Shown: positions 27,296-37,564, numbered from the stretch's first letter. The stretch: 48,096 nt of DNA from Phenylobacterium sp. (GCF_030645195.1 NZ_JAUSLW010000110.1:1-48096); one strand, 5' to 3'. Translations and numbers: made by a program. Notes: generated by a model from the sequence alone, not told the origin.

Positions 27296-28282
27296 TTACC
27301 GCAACGCCTTGCGCGTCTTGCCTTTGAGCAACTCTAGCAAGGCCAGGGACAGGGCCTGGGTCGATCTCAGCTTGTCGGCCAGGCTCAAGGCGATGACGGG
27401 GCCGACGTCGGTCTTGTTGACGTCGACGATGTAGATCCTGCCGCTGGGCTGGTCGCGCAGGATGTCCAGGCCGCCCCAATCGAGCCCCATCCGCGCCGCG
27501 AACCGCGCGATCAGCTCCAGCTCCTCGGGACTGTAGATGTCCTCCGGCGCCGCGCGGGTGACCGCCAGGTTGTGGATGGAGAAGCGGTTCTCCGCGGGTT
27601 TGCGCTTGATCCAGACCACGACGGGCTTGCCGCCCACGCAGGGGGTGCGCAGGTCGTGGATGTAGGGGCCGACCGCGGTGTCGACGAGCTTCTGATAGGT
27701 CTTGCCCGGCGTCCGGGGGTGCGGACAGGTGATCACCCGGCCGTCGTGCACGCCGTTCAGTTCGCCCTTCTCCACGGCCGGGCCGACGAAGGTCTCCGGA
27801 TCGATGGCCAGGGGATAGCCGAACACCGCCTCGAACACCGCCGCCACATGGCTCTTGGAGACGTCCAGGCAGCCGAAGTTGAAGGCCCGCTCATGGGTGG
27901 GCGCGGCCCGCAGGCCCCAGGTGGCGTCCTCGAAGCGGAAGCAGGCGTCGGCGGCCTCCGGCGCGCGCGCCATGCGGCAGCCGCTCCAGGCCATGGCCGC
28001 CCAGATCAGGTACCAGGGCCTTGGCTTGTCGGGGACGAACCAGATGGCCGGCCCCGGCGCCCGCGTCGCCATCAGCCACCAGGACCGCGCGCGGACGATC
28101 ACGTGGTAGCCAAACCAGTTGAGGCACTCCCCGATCAGGGTGGCGTCCAACCTAATCTTGGTCCCGGTCTTGTGGACCGTCAGGCCGCCGGGATGGAACT
28201 GGAAGTCGCTGAACCAGCCGCCCTTGGGCGAGAGGCTTGACGCCCCCGGCAGCAGGGGCGAGGGCGTCTGCAGTTCGCTCAT
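27296..28282 (-). CDS. ATP-grasp-like protein, unknown function
   Basis: 328 aa. Not assigned to a named family. The stretch at about 265-295, 'GLDWGGLDILRD' then 'GRIYIVDVNKTDVGP', looks like the metal-binding end of ATP-grasp enzymes (D-x-E/N-x-N type). 'KPVVVWIKRKPAENRFS' earlier could be the preceding strand. ATP-grasp enzymes ligate carboxylates to amines or thiols through acyl phosphates. The N-terminal part holds Trp-rich 'ARSWWLMATRAPGP'. No signal peptide. It follows the methyltransferase gene by 64 bp on the same strand. Confidence 0.6.
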   Translation of the reverse strand: MSELQTPSPLLPGASSLSPKGGWFSDFQFHPGGLTVHKTGTKIRLDATLIGECLNWFGYHVIVRARSWWLMATRAPGPAIWFVPDKPRPWYLIWAAMAWSGCRMARAPEAADACFRFEDATWGLRAAPTHERAFNFGCLDVSKSHVAAVFEAVFGYPLAIDPETFVGPAVEKGELNGVHDGRVITCPHPRTPGKTYQKLVDTAVGPYIHDLRTPCVGGKPVVVWIKRKPAENRFSIHNLAVTRAAPEDIYSPEELELIARFAARMGLDWGGLDILRDQPSGRIYIVDVNKTDVGPVIALSLADKLRSTQALSLALLELLKGKTRKALR

Positions 28283-28346
28283 GGGAGCCTCGCAATGTCT
28301 CAGAGACCGGGCACGACCCCATAGTGAACCCGCCTGGCCAGTACGC

Positions 28347-29282
28347 TCAAGCTGGCGAGGCGTTCCCTCCCATCTCCATCACCGCCCCCACCGCGGCGAT
28401 GCGGTCGACACGGCGATAGGCCGGGTGCAGCAGCATGCCGCCGAACACGTCGGGATCGATCTCGCGATAGCGTAGGCTCGCTCCCTGCTCGGTCGCCAGG
28501 GTCTCCAGCTCGGCCTTCAGGCGGTCGCGCCCCTCGACGATGGCGCTGCCGGTGTAGAGCAGCAGGCGGCCACCGGCCGGCAGGCGCGCGAGCGCCGCCC
28601 GCGCCCAGTCCAGGGACAGCCGCGCCCCCAGCAGATCGCCGCCGTCGCGATAGGTGCGGCCGCCCGAGCCCCGCAGATAGGGCGGATTGGCGATCGCCGT
28701 GTCGAAGGGCCCGATCACCTTGGCCAGGCCGTCGCTCTCGACGATCTCGGCGCTGACCACGGCGGCCGCGGCGTTGATCCGCGCCAGGCGCAGGGCCTGG
28801 GGATTGATGTCGGCCAGCACGATGGCGGCCTGCGGACAGACCCGCGCCGCGGCGATCCCGCCGACGCCCGCCCCCGCGCCGATGTCGACGATGCGCCGTG
28901 CGGGTCCCAACTCGGCCCGCAGGAAGTCGGCGAATCGATAGCTGTCGGGACCGAGGAACACCGCGTCCCTGGCCCGGGGCGGGAAGCCCGAGTGCAGGAA
29001 CAGGTCCTCCCCCAGGCTGGCGACCCGCACCTTGCTGGAGAGCCGCTGGCCGCGCTCGGCCAACACCCCGCCGGCCCGCATCAGGTCGAGGATCTCGCTG
29101 TCCACGTCGCCGGACCGGAACGGCCGGTTCCAGCCGAAGACGTCGCGCAGGGTGTGGCGTCCGCCCTGGAACAGCCGCCACAGCATCTTGCGGTGGGTGT
29201 CGGGGGTGGGGGTGACGAACCGGTAGTCCCGCGCCTTCAGGGCCTGCAGCAGGGCCACCAGGGCCTCATCCTCCGCCGTCAC
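28347..29282 (-). CDS. HemK/PrmC-like methyltransferase
   Basis: 311 aa. GTG at 29280-29282 overlaps the stop of the SRPBCC gene (GTGA), fixing the start. SAM-binding motif 'IVDIGAGAGVGG' (about 131-142) and catalytic 'NPPY' at 199-202 place it among N5-glutamine/adenine methyltransferases of the MTS superfamily. The ~100-residue N-terminal domain differs from PrmC, so the substrate may not be a release factor. Second gene of a SRPBCC-methyltransferase-ATP-grasp run. Confidence 0.85.
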   Translation of the reverse strand: MTAEDEALVALLQALKARDYRFVTPTPDTHRKMLWRLFQGGRHTLRDVFGWNRPFRSGDVDSEILDLMRAGGVLAERGQRLSSKVRVASLGEDLFLHSGFPPRARDAVFLGPDSYRFADFLRAELGPARRIVDIGAGAGVGGIAAARVCPQAAIVLADINPQALRLARINAAAAVVSAEIVESDGLAKVIGPFDTAIANPPYLRGSGGRTYRDGGDLLGARLSLDWARAALARLPAGGRLLLYTGSAIVEGRDRLKAELETLATEQGASLRYREIDPDVFGGMLLHPAYRRVDRIAAVGAVMEMGGNASPA

Positions 29283-29836
29283 GAGGCGCGCGCCTGGGCG
29301 AGCGCTTCCTTGCGCAGGGCCAGCATGGAGGCGGGCATGCCCTTGGCCACCGCGCCCCGCACCATGCCGGCGGGGACCGGGGCGTCGACGGCCACGTGCA
29401 GCTCGTAGGTCACGTGCGTGCCCCCGGGGATCGCGGTGAGCTGCCACTCCCCGTCCGAGCGCTTCCAGTCCCCGCCGGTGCGGTGGAAGGCCAGGCGACG
29501 GGGCGGCTCCAGGGTCGTGCGGAACACATTGCGCATCACCGGCTTGAAGGCGTTGCCCCGCAGGCGGTGCTCACGCACGTCCCACCTGCCGGCAGGGTCG
29601 CGTTCCAGGGTCCTGCAGGAGAGCAGCTTGGGCATATAGCGCGGAGCGCCGGCGCAGTCGCTCAGCACCTTCCAGACCACGGCGGGCGGGGCGGCCACGT
29701 CCATGGCCGCGCGGATCACCCCGGCCGAGCCGCCCTCGGCCTTCGCCGACACGGTGGGCGGGGCGTTGAAGCCGCCGGCGGCCAGGGCGGGGGAGGCCAG
29801 GCCGGCGGCCAACAGCAGGGGAAGGGCGAATTTCAT
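29279..29836 (-). CDS. Secreted SRPBCC (START-like) protein
   Basis: 185 aa with a clear signal peptide ('LLLAAGLASPALAAGG'). The remainder is a START/polyketide-cyclase-like fold: 'VIRAAMDVAAPPAVVWKVLSDC' and 'YMPKLLSCRTLERD', then 'WQLTAIPGGTHVTYELHVAV'. Such domains bind hydrophobic ligands in a deep cavity. Periplasmic location is predicted. It is divergent from accA over a 135-bp gap. Confidence 0.85.
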   Translation of the reverse strand: MKFALPLLLAAGLASPALAAGGFNAPPTVSAKAEGGSAGVIRAAMDVAAPPAVVWKVLSDCAGAPRYMPKLLSCRTLERDPAGRWDVREHRLRGNAFKPVMRNVFRTTLEPPRRLAFHRTGGDWKRSDGEWQLTAIPGGTHVTYELHVAVDAPVPAGMVRGAVAKGMPASMLALRKEALAQARAS

Positions 29837-29942
29837 CCTGGCTGAGGTCTTCAGGGCCGATTTCGTTCCCGTTCGGGCCCACAGGGACCTGGCGCCGCGC
29901 CACGTACTTGTTAGGCTGAAGGTTCCCGCCTAGTTTCCGGCG

Positions 29943-29958
29943 CTTCCGCAAACGGAAG
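29943..29958 (+). promoter_or_regulatory. Hairpin partly covering the accA ribosome-binding site
   Basis: CTTCCG-CAAA-CGGAAG, a perfect 6-bp stem whose right arm runs into the purine-rich Shine-Dalgarno GGAAGGAAG (29954-29962) 10 nt before accA. It would hide part of the ribosome-binding site when folded. A regulatory effect is inferred. Confidence 0.45.
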
Positions 29959-29971
29959 GAAGATTCCGCGC

Positions 29972-30934
29972 ATGGTCGGCCACTATCTCGAGTTCGAGCG
30001 CCCCATCGCCGACCTCGAAACCAAGATCGAGGAGCTCTCCAAGCTGTCGGAGACCACCGGGTCCGGCGCCCTGGAGACCGAGATCGAGGCCCTGCGCAAA
30101 CGCGCGCAGAAAATGCGCCGCGAGGCCTATTCCAAGCTCGACGCCTGGCAGAAGACCCTGGTGGCCCGACACCCGGAGCGCCCGCACTTCGTCGACTACG
30201 CCGCCGGCCTGATCGAGGAGTTCGTGGAGCTGCGCGGCGACCGCAAGTTCGCCGACGACCAGTCGATCATGGGCGGTCTGGGCCGTTTCCGCGGCCAGCC
30301 GGTGGTGGTCATGGGCAACGAGAAGGGCCGCGACACCGTCACTCGGGTGAAGCACAATTTCGGCGCCGGCCGCCCGGAGGGCTATCGCAAGGCCGTCCGC
30401 CTGATGGAGATGGCCGAACGCTTCCACCTGCCGGTGATCAGCTTCGTCGACACCGCCGCGGCCTATCCCGGCGTCGGCTCGGAGGAGCGCGGCGTGGCCG
30501 AGGCCATCGCGCGGGCAACCGAGAAGTCCCTGATGCTGGGGGTGCCCATGGTGGCCGTGGTCACCGGCGAGGGCGGCTCGGGCGGGGCGCTGGGCATCGC
30601 CTGCGGCAACCGGGTGCTGATGCTGGAGCACGCCATCTACACCGTGATCCCGCCGGAGGGGGCCAACTCCATCCTCTGGCGCGGGGCCCGCACTGCCGAG
30701 GAGGCCGCCAAGGCCCTGAAGATCACCGCCCAGGACCTGATCGGCATGAAGATCGTCGACCGCGTCATCCCCGAGCCCCCAGGCGGCGCCCACTCAGATC
30801 CGGAAGCCACCATCACCTCGGTGGGGGACGCGGTGGAGGAGGAGTTGGCGGGCCTGATCAAGATGACCGCGCCGGAGCTCAAGAAGCAGCGGGCCGACCG
30901 CTTCTACGCCATCGGCCGGACGGGCCTGCAATGA
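29972..30934 (+). CDS. accA: Acetyl-CoA carboxylase carboxyltransferase subunit alpha
   Basis: 320 aa, starting 'MVGHYLEFERPIADLETKI', with the usual helical N-terminus then the crotonase-like fold: 'RPHFVDYAAGLIEEFVELRGDR', 'FVDTAAAYPGVGSEERG' and 'GEGGSGGALGIACGNRV'. With AccD it moves CO2 from biotin to acetyl-CoA, first step of fatty acid synthesis. Full length. A hairpin lies on its ribosome-binding site, and its stop overlaps the next gene (ATGA). Confidence 0.98.
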   Translation: MVGHYLEFERPIADLETKIEELSKLSETTGSGALETEIEALRKRAQKMRREAYSKLDAWQKTLVARHPERPHFVDYAAGLIEEFVELRGDRKFADDQSIMGGLGRFRGQPVVVMGNEKGRDTVTRVKHNFGAGRPEGYRKAVRLMEMAERFHLPVISFVDTAAAYPGVGSEERGVAEAIARATEKSLMLGVPMVAVVTGEGGSGGALGIACGNRVLMLEHAIYTVIPPEGANSILWRGARTAEEAAKALKITAQDLIGMKIVDRVIPEPPGGAHSDPEATITSVGDAVEEELAGLIKMTAPELKKQRADRFYAIGRTGLQ

Positions 30935-31320
30935 GGGCCCTGCTGATCGCCGCGGTGCTGGCGACCGGGGTCCCGGCGACCGCGCAGGCGGCGCCGAAAC
31001 CCCAGACAGCCCTCGACCGCTGCCTGGCCTCGCCGGCCGGCGCCAGCACCATGGGCCAGATCCAGTGCATCGGCGACGCCGTGAAGGCGCAGGACGCGCG
31101 GCTGAACCAGAACTACGCCAAGGCCATGAAGGCCCTGACTCCGGAGCAGAAGGTCAAGCTCCGCGCCGCCCAGCGCGCCTGGATCGCCTTCAAGGACGCT
31201 GACTGCCAATCGCTCTGGGACGATGACTGGGGCACCCTGTCCCGGGTGACCGCCAATATGTGCGTCCTCGACCGCACATCCGAACGCGCCGACGAGCTGG
31301 CGAACTATCCCGACCGCTGA
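30931..31320 (+). CDS. LprI-like (DUF1311) secreted protein
   Basis: 129 aa with a signal peptide ('IAAVLATGVPATAQAA'). The DUF1311 core has four Cys ('DRCLASP', 'QIQCIGDAV', 'DADCQSLW', 'NMCVLD') and 'LTPEQKVKLRAAQRAWIAFKD', as in lysozyme-inhibitor LprI-type proteins. The Cys probably form two disulfides in the periplasm. It overlaps accA by 4 bp, so is co-translated with it, although the functions seem unrelated. Confidence 0.85.
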   Translation: MRALLIAAVLATGVPATAQAAPKPQTALDRCLASPAGASTMGQIQCIGDAVKAQDARLNQNYAKAMKALTPEQKVKLRAAQRAWIAFKDADCQSLWDDDWGTLSRVTANMCVLDRTSERADELANYPDR

Positions 31321-31365
31321 CGTAACGGGACGGCTTGCTCAAACGCCGTTCAACAGATTGAGTGA

Positions 31366-32388
<1,023 letters not shown>

Positions 32389-32460
32389 TATCCGCGGTCG
32401 TTCTCGGCGCGGGTTGTGTAAGCTGAAGGTTCCCCCGAGCCTTCGAGACACAGCCCGCCC

Positions 32461-34161
32461 GTGCCGCCCCCCAGTTTGACGCCCAAGACCAAGGCCAACG
32501 TCTCGATGGTGATCGAGACGATGTACGCCATCGCCGCCGAACCCGATAAGTGGGAGCAGATCGTCCAGGCCCTGGACGTGGAGGCCAGCGAGCCGCCGCC
32601 GGAAGCTGAGGGCGCCGCCCGCCTGGCCGTCCTCGCCGCCGACCGGGCCGAGCCCGCCTCGGTGGGGGTGGTGCTGATCAACGCCGCTGGCGGGGCCAGC
32701 GCCTGGAACGCGGCGGGCGAGGCGGTCTTCCACCAGCGCCTGGGGGTCATCGAGGCTCAGGGCCTGAGGTTCTTCAATCCCGCCAACCACGAGGCCCTCG
32801 ACCAGGCCCGCCGTCGCCTGCGCGGGACCCAGGGCCGCCAGGTCATCGTCAAGTTCGCCCAGGCCAATGACGAAGCGCCCCACTTCGCCTATGTGGTCCC
32901 CGCCGACGGCCTGCCCCCCGCCCTGGCCGCCGGCCTCGGCGGCGCCGCGACCGCGGGGGAGGGCGCCTGCGCGGTGGTCTTCCCGGCCGTGGAGGCCACC
33001 GACCGCCTGTGGGCCAACCTGCGCGAAAGCTTCGGCCTGACCCCGGCCGAGACCCGGCTGGCCGCCCGCCTGAAGGACGGCCTGACCCTGAAGGAGGCGG
33101 CGGGCGAACTGAACGTCAGCTTCAACACGGTCCGCAACCAGTTGCGCGCCATCTTCGACAAGGTGGGCCTGTCGCGGCAGAGCGAGCTGATCCGAACCCT
33201 GACCCAGCTCGGATCCCTGGCCACCTCCTTCCAGGAAAGCTCCGGCCGCGGCCTGCTGGGCCCGCCCATCGCCGCCACCGAGCGCGGGGCCGTGGAGGCC
33301 GCGCCGCCCATCCGCCACCTGACCCTGCCCGACGGCCGCCGCCTGGCCTGGCGGGCTTATGGCGATCCTAGGGGCCGGCCGGTGCTGATGGTCCACCAGG
33401 GCCTGGGCTGTAGCGTCATGCCGCGCGGCACCGACATCCTGGCCCGGGATCTCGGCCTGCGCCTGCTCTGTCCCGAGCGCCCCGGCGCGGGCCGCTCCGA
33501 CCCGCGACCGGACTTCAGCTATGAGGGCGTCGGGCGTGACCTGGCCGACCTCTGCCGCGACCAGGGCCTGTCCCAGGTCCAGGTGGCGGCCTTCATGTCC
33601 GGCGCCCCCTTCGCCCTGATGGCGGCCCGCGACCTTGGCCCCCTGGCCAGCCGGGTGCTGCTGGCCTCCGCCCGGCCTTCGGGTCAGACCCTGGAGACCG
33701 AGCAGGACAGGGGCCACGCCGTGGTGCTGTTCCGCCGCCGCATCCTGCGCAACGCCTGGCTGGCCGACATGGTCTTCGCGGTCATGCGCCTGCAGCTCAC
33801 CCGCCGGCAGCTGGAGAAGTTCGTCCGCGCCGCGGCCTCGGCCCCCGGCGACGCGGCCTATCTGCGCAGCCATCCGGGCGTGCTGGAGTTCATCGTCGAC
33901 TACATCTCGGAGTCCCTGGCGCTCACCAGCCGGGGCATCGCCGACGAGATCAAGTGCTCGGCCCGCAGCCCCACCCTGGACCTGTCGGGCCTGGCCGCCC
34001 CCATCACCGTCTGGCACGGCGAGGAGGACCCCATGTCCAGCGCCGCCGACGTCACCGCCTGGCTGAACGCCCGCCAGCAGACCGTCCGCACCTTCCCGGG
34101 CGTCGGCCACTTCCTGCCCCACAAGCACTGGCCCGAGGTGCTGGCCTGGCTGGCCGCCTGA
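32461..34161 (+). CDS. LuxR-type regulator fused to an alpha/beta-hydrolase domain
   Basis: 566 aa from GTG 32461 (no clear Shine-Dalgarno; an ATG at 32506 is an alternative). An N-terminal PAS-like sensor region (to ~180) precedes a LuxR-type helix-turn-helix (about 191-245; 'LTPAETRLAARLKDG', 'NVSFNTVRNQLRAIFDKVG'). The C-terminal half (about 285-566) is an alpha/beta-hydrolase: 'DGRRLAWRAYGDPRGRPVLM', nucleophile Ser380 in 'FMSGAPF', Asp523 in 'GEEDPM' and His550 in 'GVGHFLP'. The triad looks complete. This makes a DNA-binding protein that may hydrolyse or sense an ester or lactone. Ends at a terminator shared with the second receptor gene. Confidence 0.85.
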   Translation: MPPPSLTPKTKANVSMVIETMYAIAAEPDKWEQIVQALDVEASEPPPEAEGAARLAVLAADRAEPASVGVVLINAAGGASAWNAAGEAVFHQRLGVIEAQGLRFFNPANHEALDQARRRLRGTQGRQVIVKFAQANDEAPHFAYVVPADGLPPALAAGLGGAATAGEGACAVVFPAVEATDRLWANLRESFGLTPAETRLAARLKDGLTLKEAAGELNVSFNTVRNQLRAIFDKVGLSRQSELIRTLTQLGSLATSFQESSGRGLLGPPIAATERGAVEAAPPIRHLTLPDGRRLAWRAYGDPRGRPVLMVHQGLGCSVMPRGTDILARDLGLRLLCPERPGAGRSDPRPDFSYEGVGRDLADLCRDQGLSQVQVAAFMSGAPFALMAARDLGPLASRVLLASARPSGQTLETEQDRGHAVVLFRRRILRNAWLADMVFAVMRLQLTRRQLEKFVRAAASAPGDAAYLRSHPGVLEFIVDYISESLALTSRGIADEIKCSARSPTLDLSGLAAPITVWHGEEDPMSSAADVTAWLNARQQTVRTFPGVGHFLPHKHWPEVLAWLAA

Positions 34162-34203
34162 CACGAAAAACCCGCCGGCGTGGAACGCCGGCGGGTTCTC
34201 GTG
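34162..34203. terminator. Bidirectional terminator between convergent genes
   Basis: Perfect 13-bp stem (34169-34181 with 34185-34197) with GGA loop, extended by a second 5-bp helix CACGA/TCGTG (34162-34166 with 34199-34203). It fills the gap between the LuxR-hydrolase stop and the TonB receptor stop and has A/T flanks on one side. Confidence 0.8.
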
Positions 34204-34224
34204 CTCTCCGGGGCTCGTCCGAGC

Positions 34225-37200
34225 CTAGAAGCGGGCGTTCAGGCCGAACTCGAAGTAGCGGCCGATGACGTCATAGACGCCGATCCCAGTCGTCCCGTAC
34301 GGCGGCTCGACATCGGCGACGTTCTTCACGATGAAGCGCGCCTTGATCTTGTCGAGGCCCAGCGGTTGGCCCACCAGCTTGGTCAGGTCGTAGCTGAAGG
34401 CCAGGTCGTTGATCATGTAGGACTCCACCTTCAGCGGGAGACGCGTCTCCAGGGTGAAGTCGTGATTGAACTCCGACTGGCCGATATAGTTGACCGTCCA
34501 GACCACGCTGAAGGGATCGCGATCGTAAGCGGTCTCAAGCTTCCACTGCAGGTCCGAGTTGCCGATCTCGTTCTTGTCGTCGTTCAGGTCGAAGCCCAGG
34601 CCCGTCACCGAGGTCTGCTGCTTGTTCACCGCGAACAGGTCGAAGCCGAAGCCCAGCCGGCCCGGATTGCCGCCGAACCATTGGCCGATGTCCGAGAGGT
34701 TCGACAGGTCGATCTCGTAGTCGATGCCGAAGGTGAAGCCCTGGAAGTTGATGTAGCCGGCGTTGACGTAGCCGGTGGTCGGGCCGGGGATCCCCGCCGG
34801 CAGGTTCTGGGTCAGGATCTGACCGGCCTGGGCGCCCGACCCCGCGTTGCCGCGCTGGAAGCGGGAGCACGCATCCGGCTGGGCCGTCGGGGAGTCGTAG
34901 CAAACCTGAAGGATCGAGCTCAGGTTGAAGTTAAAGATCGCGTCGTTCAGGTCGATGTTGGTCCAGTCGAAGGTGATCGCCAGGCCCGGCACGAAGTGAG
35001 GCTGGATCACGAAGCCTGCCGACCACTGCTCGGCGACCTCGTTCTGGAGGCTCGGGTTGCCCCGAGTCTGGCCCTGGACCGTGGCCGACTGCACGTTCGA
35101 GGTCAGAGCGTAGTTTGCGGGCAGGCCCAGCGCCTGGAATGCGGCCTGGCAATTGGCGGTCCGAGTGGCCGGGTTCGGGCCGGTGCCGATGTTGCGCTGG
35201 TCACAGGGGTCGGTGGCGGAGGTGAAGATCGCCGCCGTCGGCAGGAACAGTTCAACGATGGCCGGCGACCGGAACGAACGGCTCTTGGACGCCCGGAACA
35301 TGATGTCATCCACCGGCTTCCACCGGAAGCCATAGCTCCAGGCCTTGTCTTCGCCCGACTGTGAGTTGTCGATCTTCCGATAGGACCCCTCGAACTCCAG
35401 GCTCTTCATACCCGGCAAGGTGAAGTCGCCGCCGAACACCGGCAGCAGGGCTTCGCCGTAATATTCCTTGGTGTCGAACTTGCCGTCGATCGCCGTAATG
35501 GCGGAGCTGCGGCCGACTCCAAGTCGGGCGGGATCGTTCGGCGTGAAGCTCGATTCTTCCGTGCGGTGCTCGAAGCCGACATTGAAGCTCAGCGGACCGG
35601 CGGGCAGATCGATCAGGTCGCCGCCGAAGTTGCCTTCATAGACCGTCTGGGTGATCTCGAAGTCGCTGCGGAACTGGACCTGCACGTAGCTCAGGGCCGC
35701 GGCGCTCGGAGACCCCAGGCCGAACATGTTGAGCGGGGCGCAACCGGCGGCGCGGGCCGCGACGTCGCGGCAGACGATGGCGCCGCCCCCGTCACGCACG
35801 GCGTCGATGGCCAGAAGGAACTTCGACTGATTGATGTTGGGCGAGGAGAAGAACCCTTCCGCCCTGCCGCGGTTGGCCGACAGGTTCCAGTAGAAATTCT
35901 GCTCGAAGAGCTGCAGGTCGCCGTCGAGATTGAGGACGCCGCGCAGGGTTTCGCCCTCGGCGGTGGTCTTGTTGGTGCCGATGTCGATCGAGGCGCGATC
36001 CAGGAAGAAGATTTGATCGCCCGGCGAGGCCGTATCCGCCGGAAGCGGGGTCGGCTGCGAGAGGATCGCCGTGCGGGCCTGGGTGGTCAGGAACGGGTTG
36101 GCGGTCGAAAAGCGGAGAGCTGCTGAGTTGCCGCCGAACAGGGCGGCATTGTAGATCGGCTGGTTGAAGGGCTCGTTGCTTTTTTGCTTATTGTAGAACA
36201 GTTCGCCCGACAGGCGGATGTTGTCGGTGAACTCGTACTTCGCAAAACCTGTGACGACGTGCCGTTCCACCGGCGACTGCAGCGAAGTCAGTTCGGCCAG
36301 GTTCATGCCCTGACCGCCCGAGGCGATGGACGTCTGATAGAAGGCGCCGGTGCTGTAGGGCACCAGGTTGCCGCCGGGGCCGAACTGGGCCGTGACGCGT
36401 GCGGCCGGATTGCTCGGATCCACGATGGTCAGCAGGTTGGCGAGCGATGAACCGCTGTTGCGGAACGCCAGGCCGCCGGTGGTGACCTCCGGAATGCGGC
36501 GGTTCAGGATCAGGATGGTGCCCGGAATGTTGTCCGTCGCGCTGGTGTTCTGCGGGTTGGCGGCGAAGGCGATCTGGCGGGCCGTCACGTCGCGGTCGGT
36601 ATAGGCCAAGCCCTCGACCTTGGCGTACTCGTAGCTGCCCAGGATGTTCAGACGGTCATCGAGGAAGGACTTTCCACCGGTGAAGCGGGCGCGATAGGTC
36701 GCCGCGTCACCTTCCTGAGCCACGCCGTAGAGGCCGTCGGCCTCGAAGCCCTCGAAGCGGGTCTTGGTGATGATGTTGATGACGCCCGCGATGGCGTCGG
36801 AGCCGTAGACCGCCGCGCCGCCGGCCTGGATCGTTTCGATCCGGTCGATCAGGGCGGTGGGGATGACGTTGAAGTCCACCTGGCCGCCAGCATTGGCGCC
36901 GGTGAAGATGGACGCAGCGTTGCCGCCGACGAAGCGGCGGCCATTCACCAGCGTGAGCGTGCGGTTCGTGCCAAGGTTGAAAATATTGATGTACTGACGG
37001 CCGGTGCCGAAGGAGCCCTGGTCGCCGATGCCGTTCACCGGGATGCCGGAAGAGGGGAGCTCATTGAGGGCGTCGGCGACGTTGGTGAAACCGCGCTTGT
37101 CGATGGTTTCGGTCGTGATGACCTGGATGGGCTGGATGGAGGTCAGATCGGCGCGTCGGATGCGGGAACCGGTGACGACCAGTTCTTCGACATCGACGGA

Positions 37201-37311
37201 CTTGGCCGTTTCATTGGTCTGAGCGAAGGCGAATTGCGGCGCGGCGAAGCTGGCCGCAGCGACGGACGCGAGCAGAGCCGCTCTCAAGGCGTTCTTCATA
37301 GGATTGGTCAT
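34225..37311 (-). CDS. TonB-dependent outer-membrane receptor
   Basis: 1028 aa from ATG 37309-37311 (a second Met, residue 5, is possible). Signal peptide to about residue 30 ('APQFAFAQ'), then 'VEELVVTGSRIRRADL' and the plug ('DALNELPSSG', 'TNRTLTLVNGRRFVGG', 'AAVYGSDAIAGVINIIT'), and a barrel ending 'FEFGLNARF'. No STN domain. Only distantly similar to the receptor at 3370, so the substrate probably differs. Base composition is visibly less GC-rich than its neighbours. It lies downstream of the threonine aldolase gene on the same strand, beside the catabolic cluster, and could import that pathway's substrate. Confidence 0.95.
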   Translation of the reverse strand: MTNPMKNALRAALLASVAAASFAAPQFAFAQTNETAKSVDVEELVVTGSRIRRADLTSIQPIQVITTETIDKRGFTNVADALNELPSSGIPVNGIGDQGSFGTGRQYINIFNLGTNRTLTLVNGRRFVGGNAASIFTGANAGGQVDFNVIPTALIDRIETIQAGGAAVYGSDAIAGVINIITKTRFEGFEADGLYGVAQEGDAATYRARFTGGKSFLDDRLNILGSYEYAKVEGLAYTDRDVTARQIAFAANPQNTSATDNIPGTILILNRRIPEVTTGGLAFRNSGSSLANLLTIVDPSNPAARVTAQFGPGGNLVPYSTGAFYQTSIASGGQGMNLAELTSLQSPVERHVVTGFAKYEFTDNIRLSGELFYNKQKSNEPFNQPIYNAALFGGNSAALRFSTANPFLTTQARTAILSQPTPLPADTASPGDQIFFLDRASIDIGTNKTTAEGETLRGVLNLDGDLQLFEQNFYWNLSANRGRAEGFFSSPNINQSKFLLAIDAVRDGGGAIVCRDVAARAAGCAPLNMFGLGSPSAAALSYVQVQFRSDFEITQTVYEGNFGGDLIDLPAGPLSFNVGFEHRTEESSFTPNDPARLGVGRSSAITAIDGKFDTKEYYGEALLPVFGGDFTLPGMKSLEFEGSYRKIDNSQSGEDKAWSYGFRWKPVDDIMFRASKSRSFRSPAIVELFLPTAAIFTSATDPCDQRNIGTGPNPATRTANCQAAFQALGLPANYALTSNVQSATVQGQTRGNPSLQNEVAEQWSAGFVIQPHFVPGLAITFDWTNIDLNDAIFNFNLSSILQVCYDSPTAQPDACSRFQRGNAGSGAQAGQILTQNLPAGIPGPTTGYVNAGYINFQGFTFGIDYEIDLSNLSDIGQWFGGNPGRLGFGFDLFAVNKQQTSVTGLGFDLNDDKNEIGNSDLQWKLETAYDRDPFSVVWTVNYIGQSEFNHDFTLETRLPLKVESYMINDLAFSYDLTKLVGQPLGLDKIKARFIVKNVADVEPPYGTTGIGVYDVIGRYFEFGLNARF

Positions 37312-37564
37312 TCGGGCCCCCGGCCTGATCTAGCTGCGGAATATGTGGGGTTGGATCCCACGCCATGGGGCCAAACAGCGGCGTGAACTCCAGCCTTCCG
37401 AGATCAAGGCCAGAAGCCGACACATGTTGTTTGGCGGTGCCAGACGCTGTCACGCCGCCGTCACAGGATCAAAGATAAAGTTACGGGCCTGTTACGAATT
37501 GCGGCCGTGTTGTGGCGAAAAAGCGTCAATTCGTGCCAATTACTTATCGCACACAATCAATGTT
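37312..37564 (-). other. 253-bp intergenic leader of the TonB receptor
   Basis: More AT-rich than the surroundings. On the minus strand it holds TTGACGC (near 37527) resembling a -35 box, but no matching -10 at normal spacing, so no promoter is called. It probably carries the receptor promoter. No gene or repeat seen. Confidence 0.4.

Noticed and set aside
37520..37545. TTGACGC resembling a -35 box upstream of the TonB receptor (minus strand)
   Set aside because: No acceptable -10 box at normal distance, so not called as a promoter.
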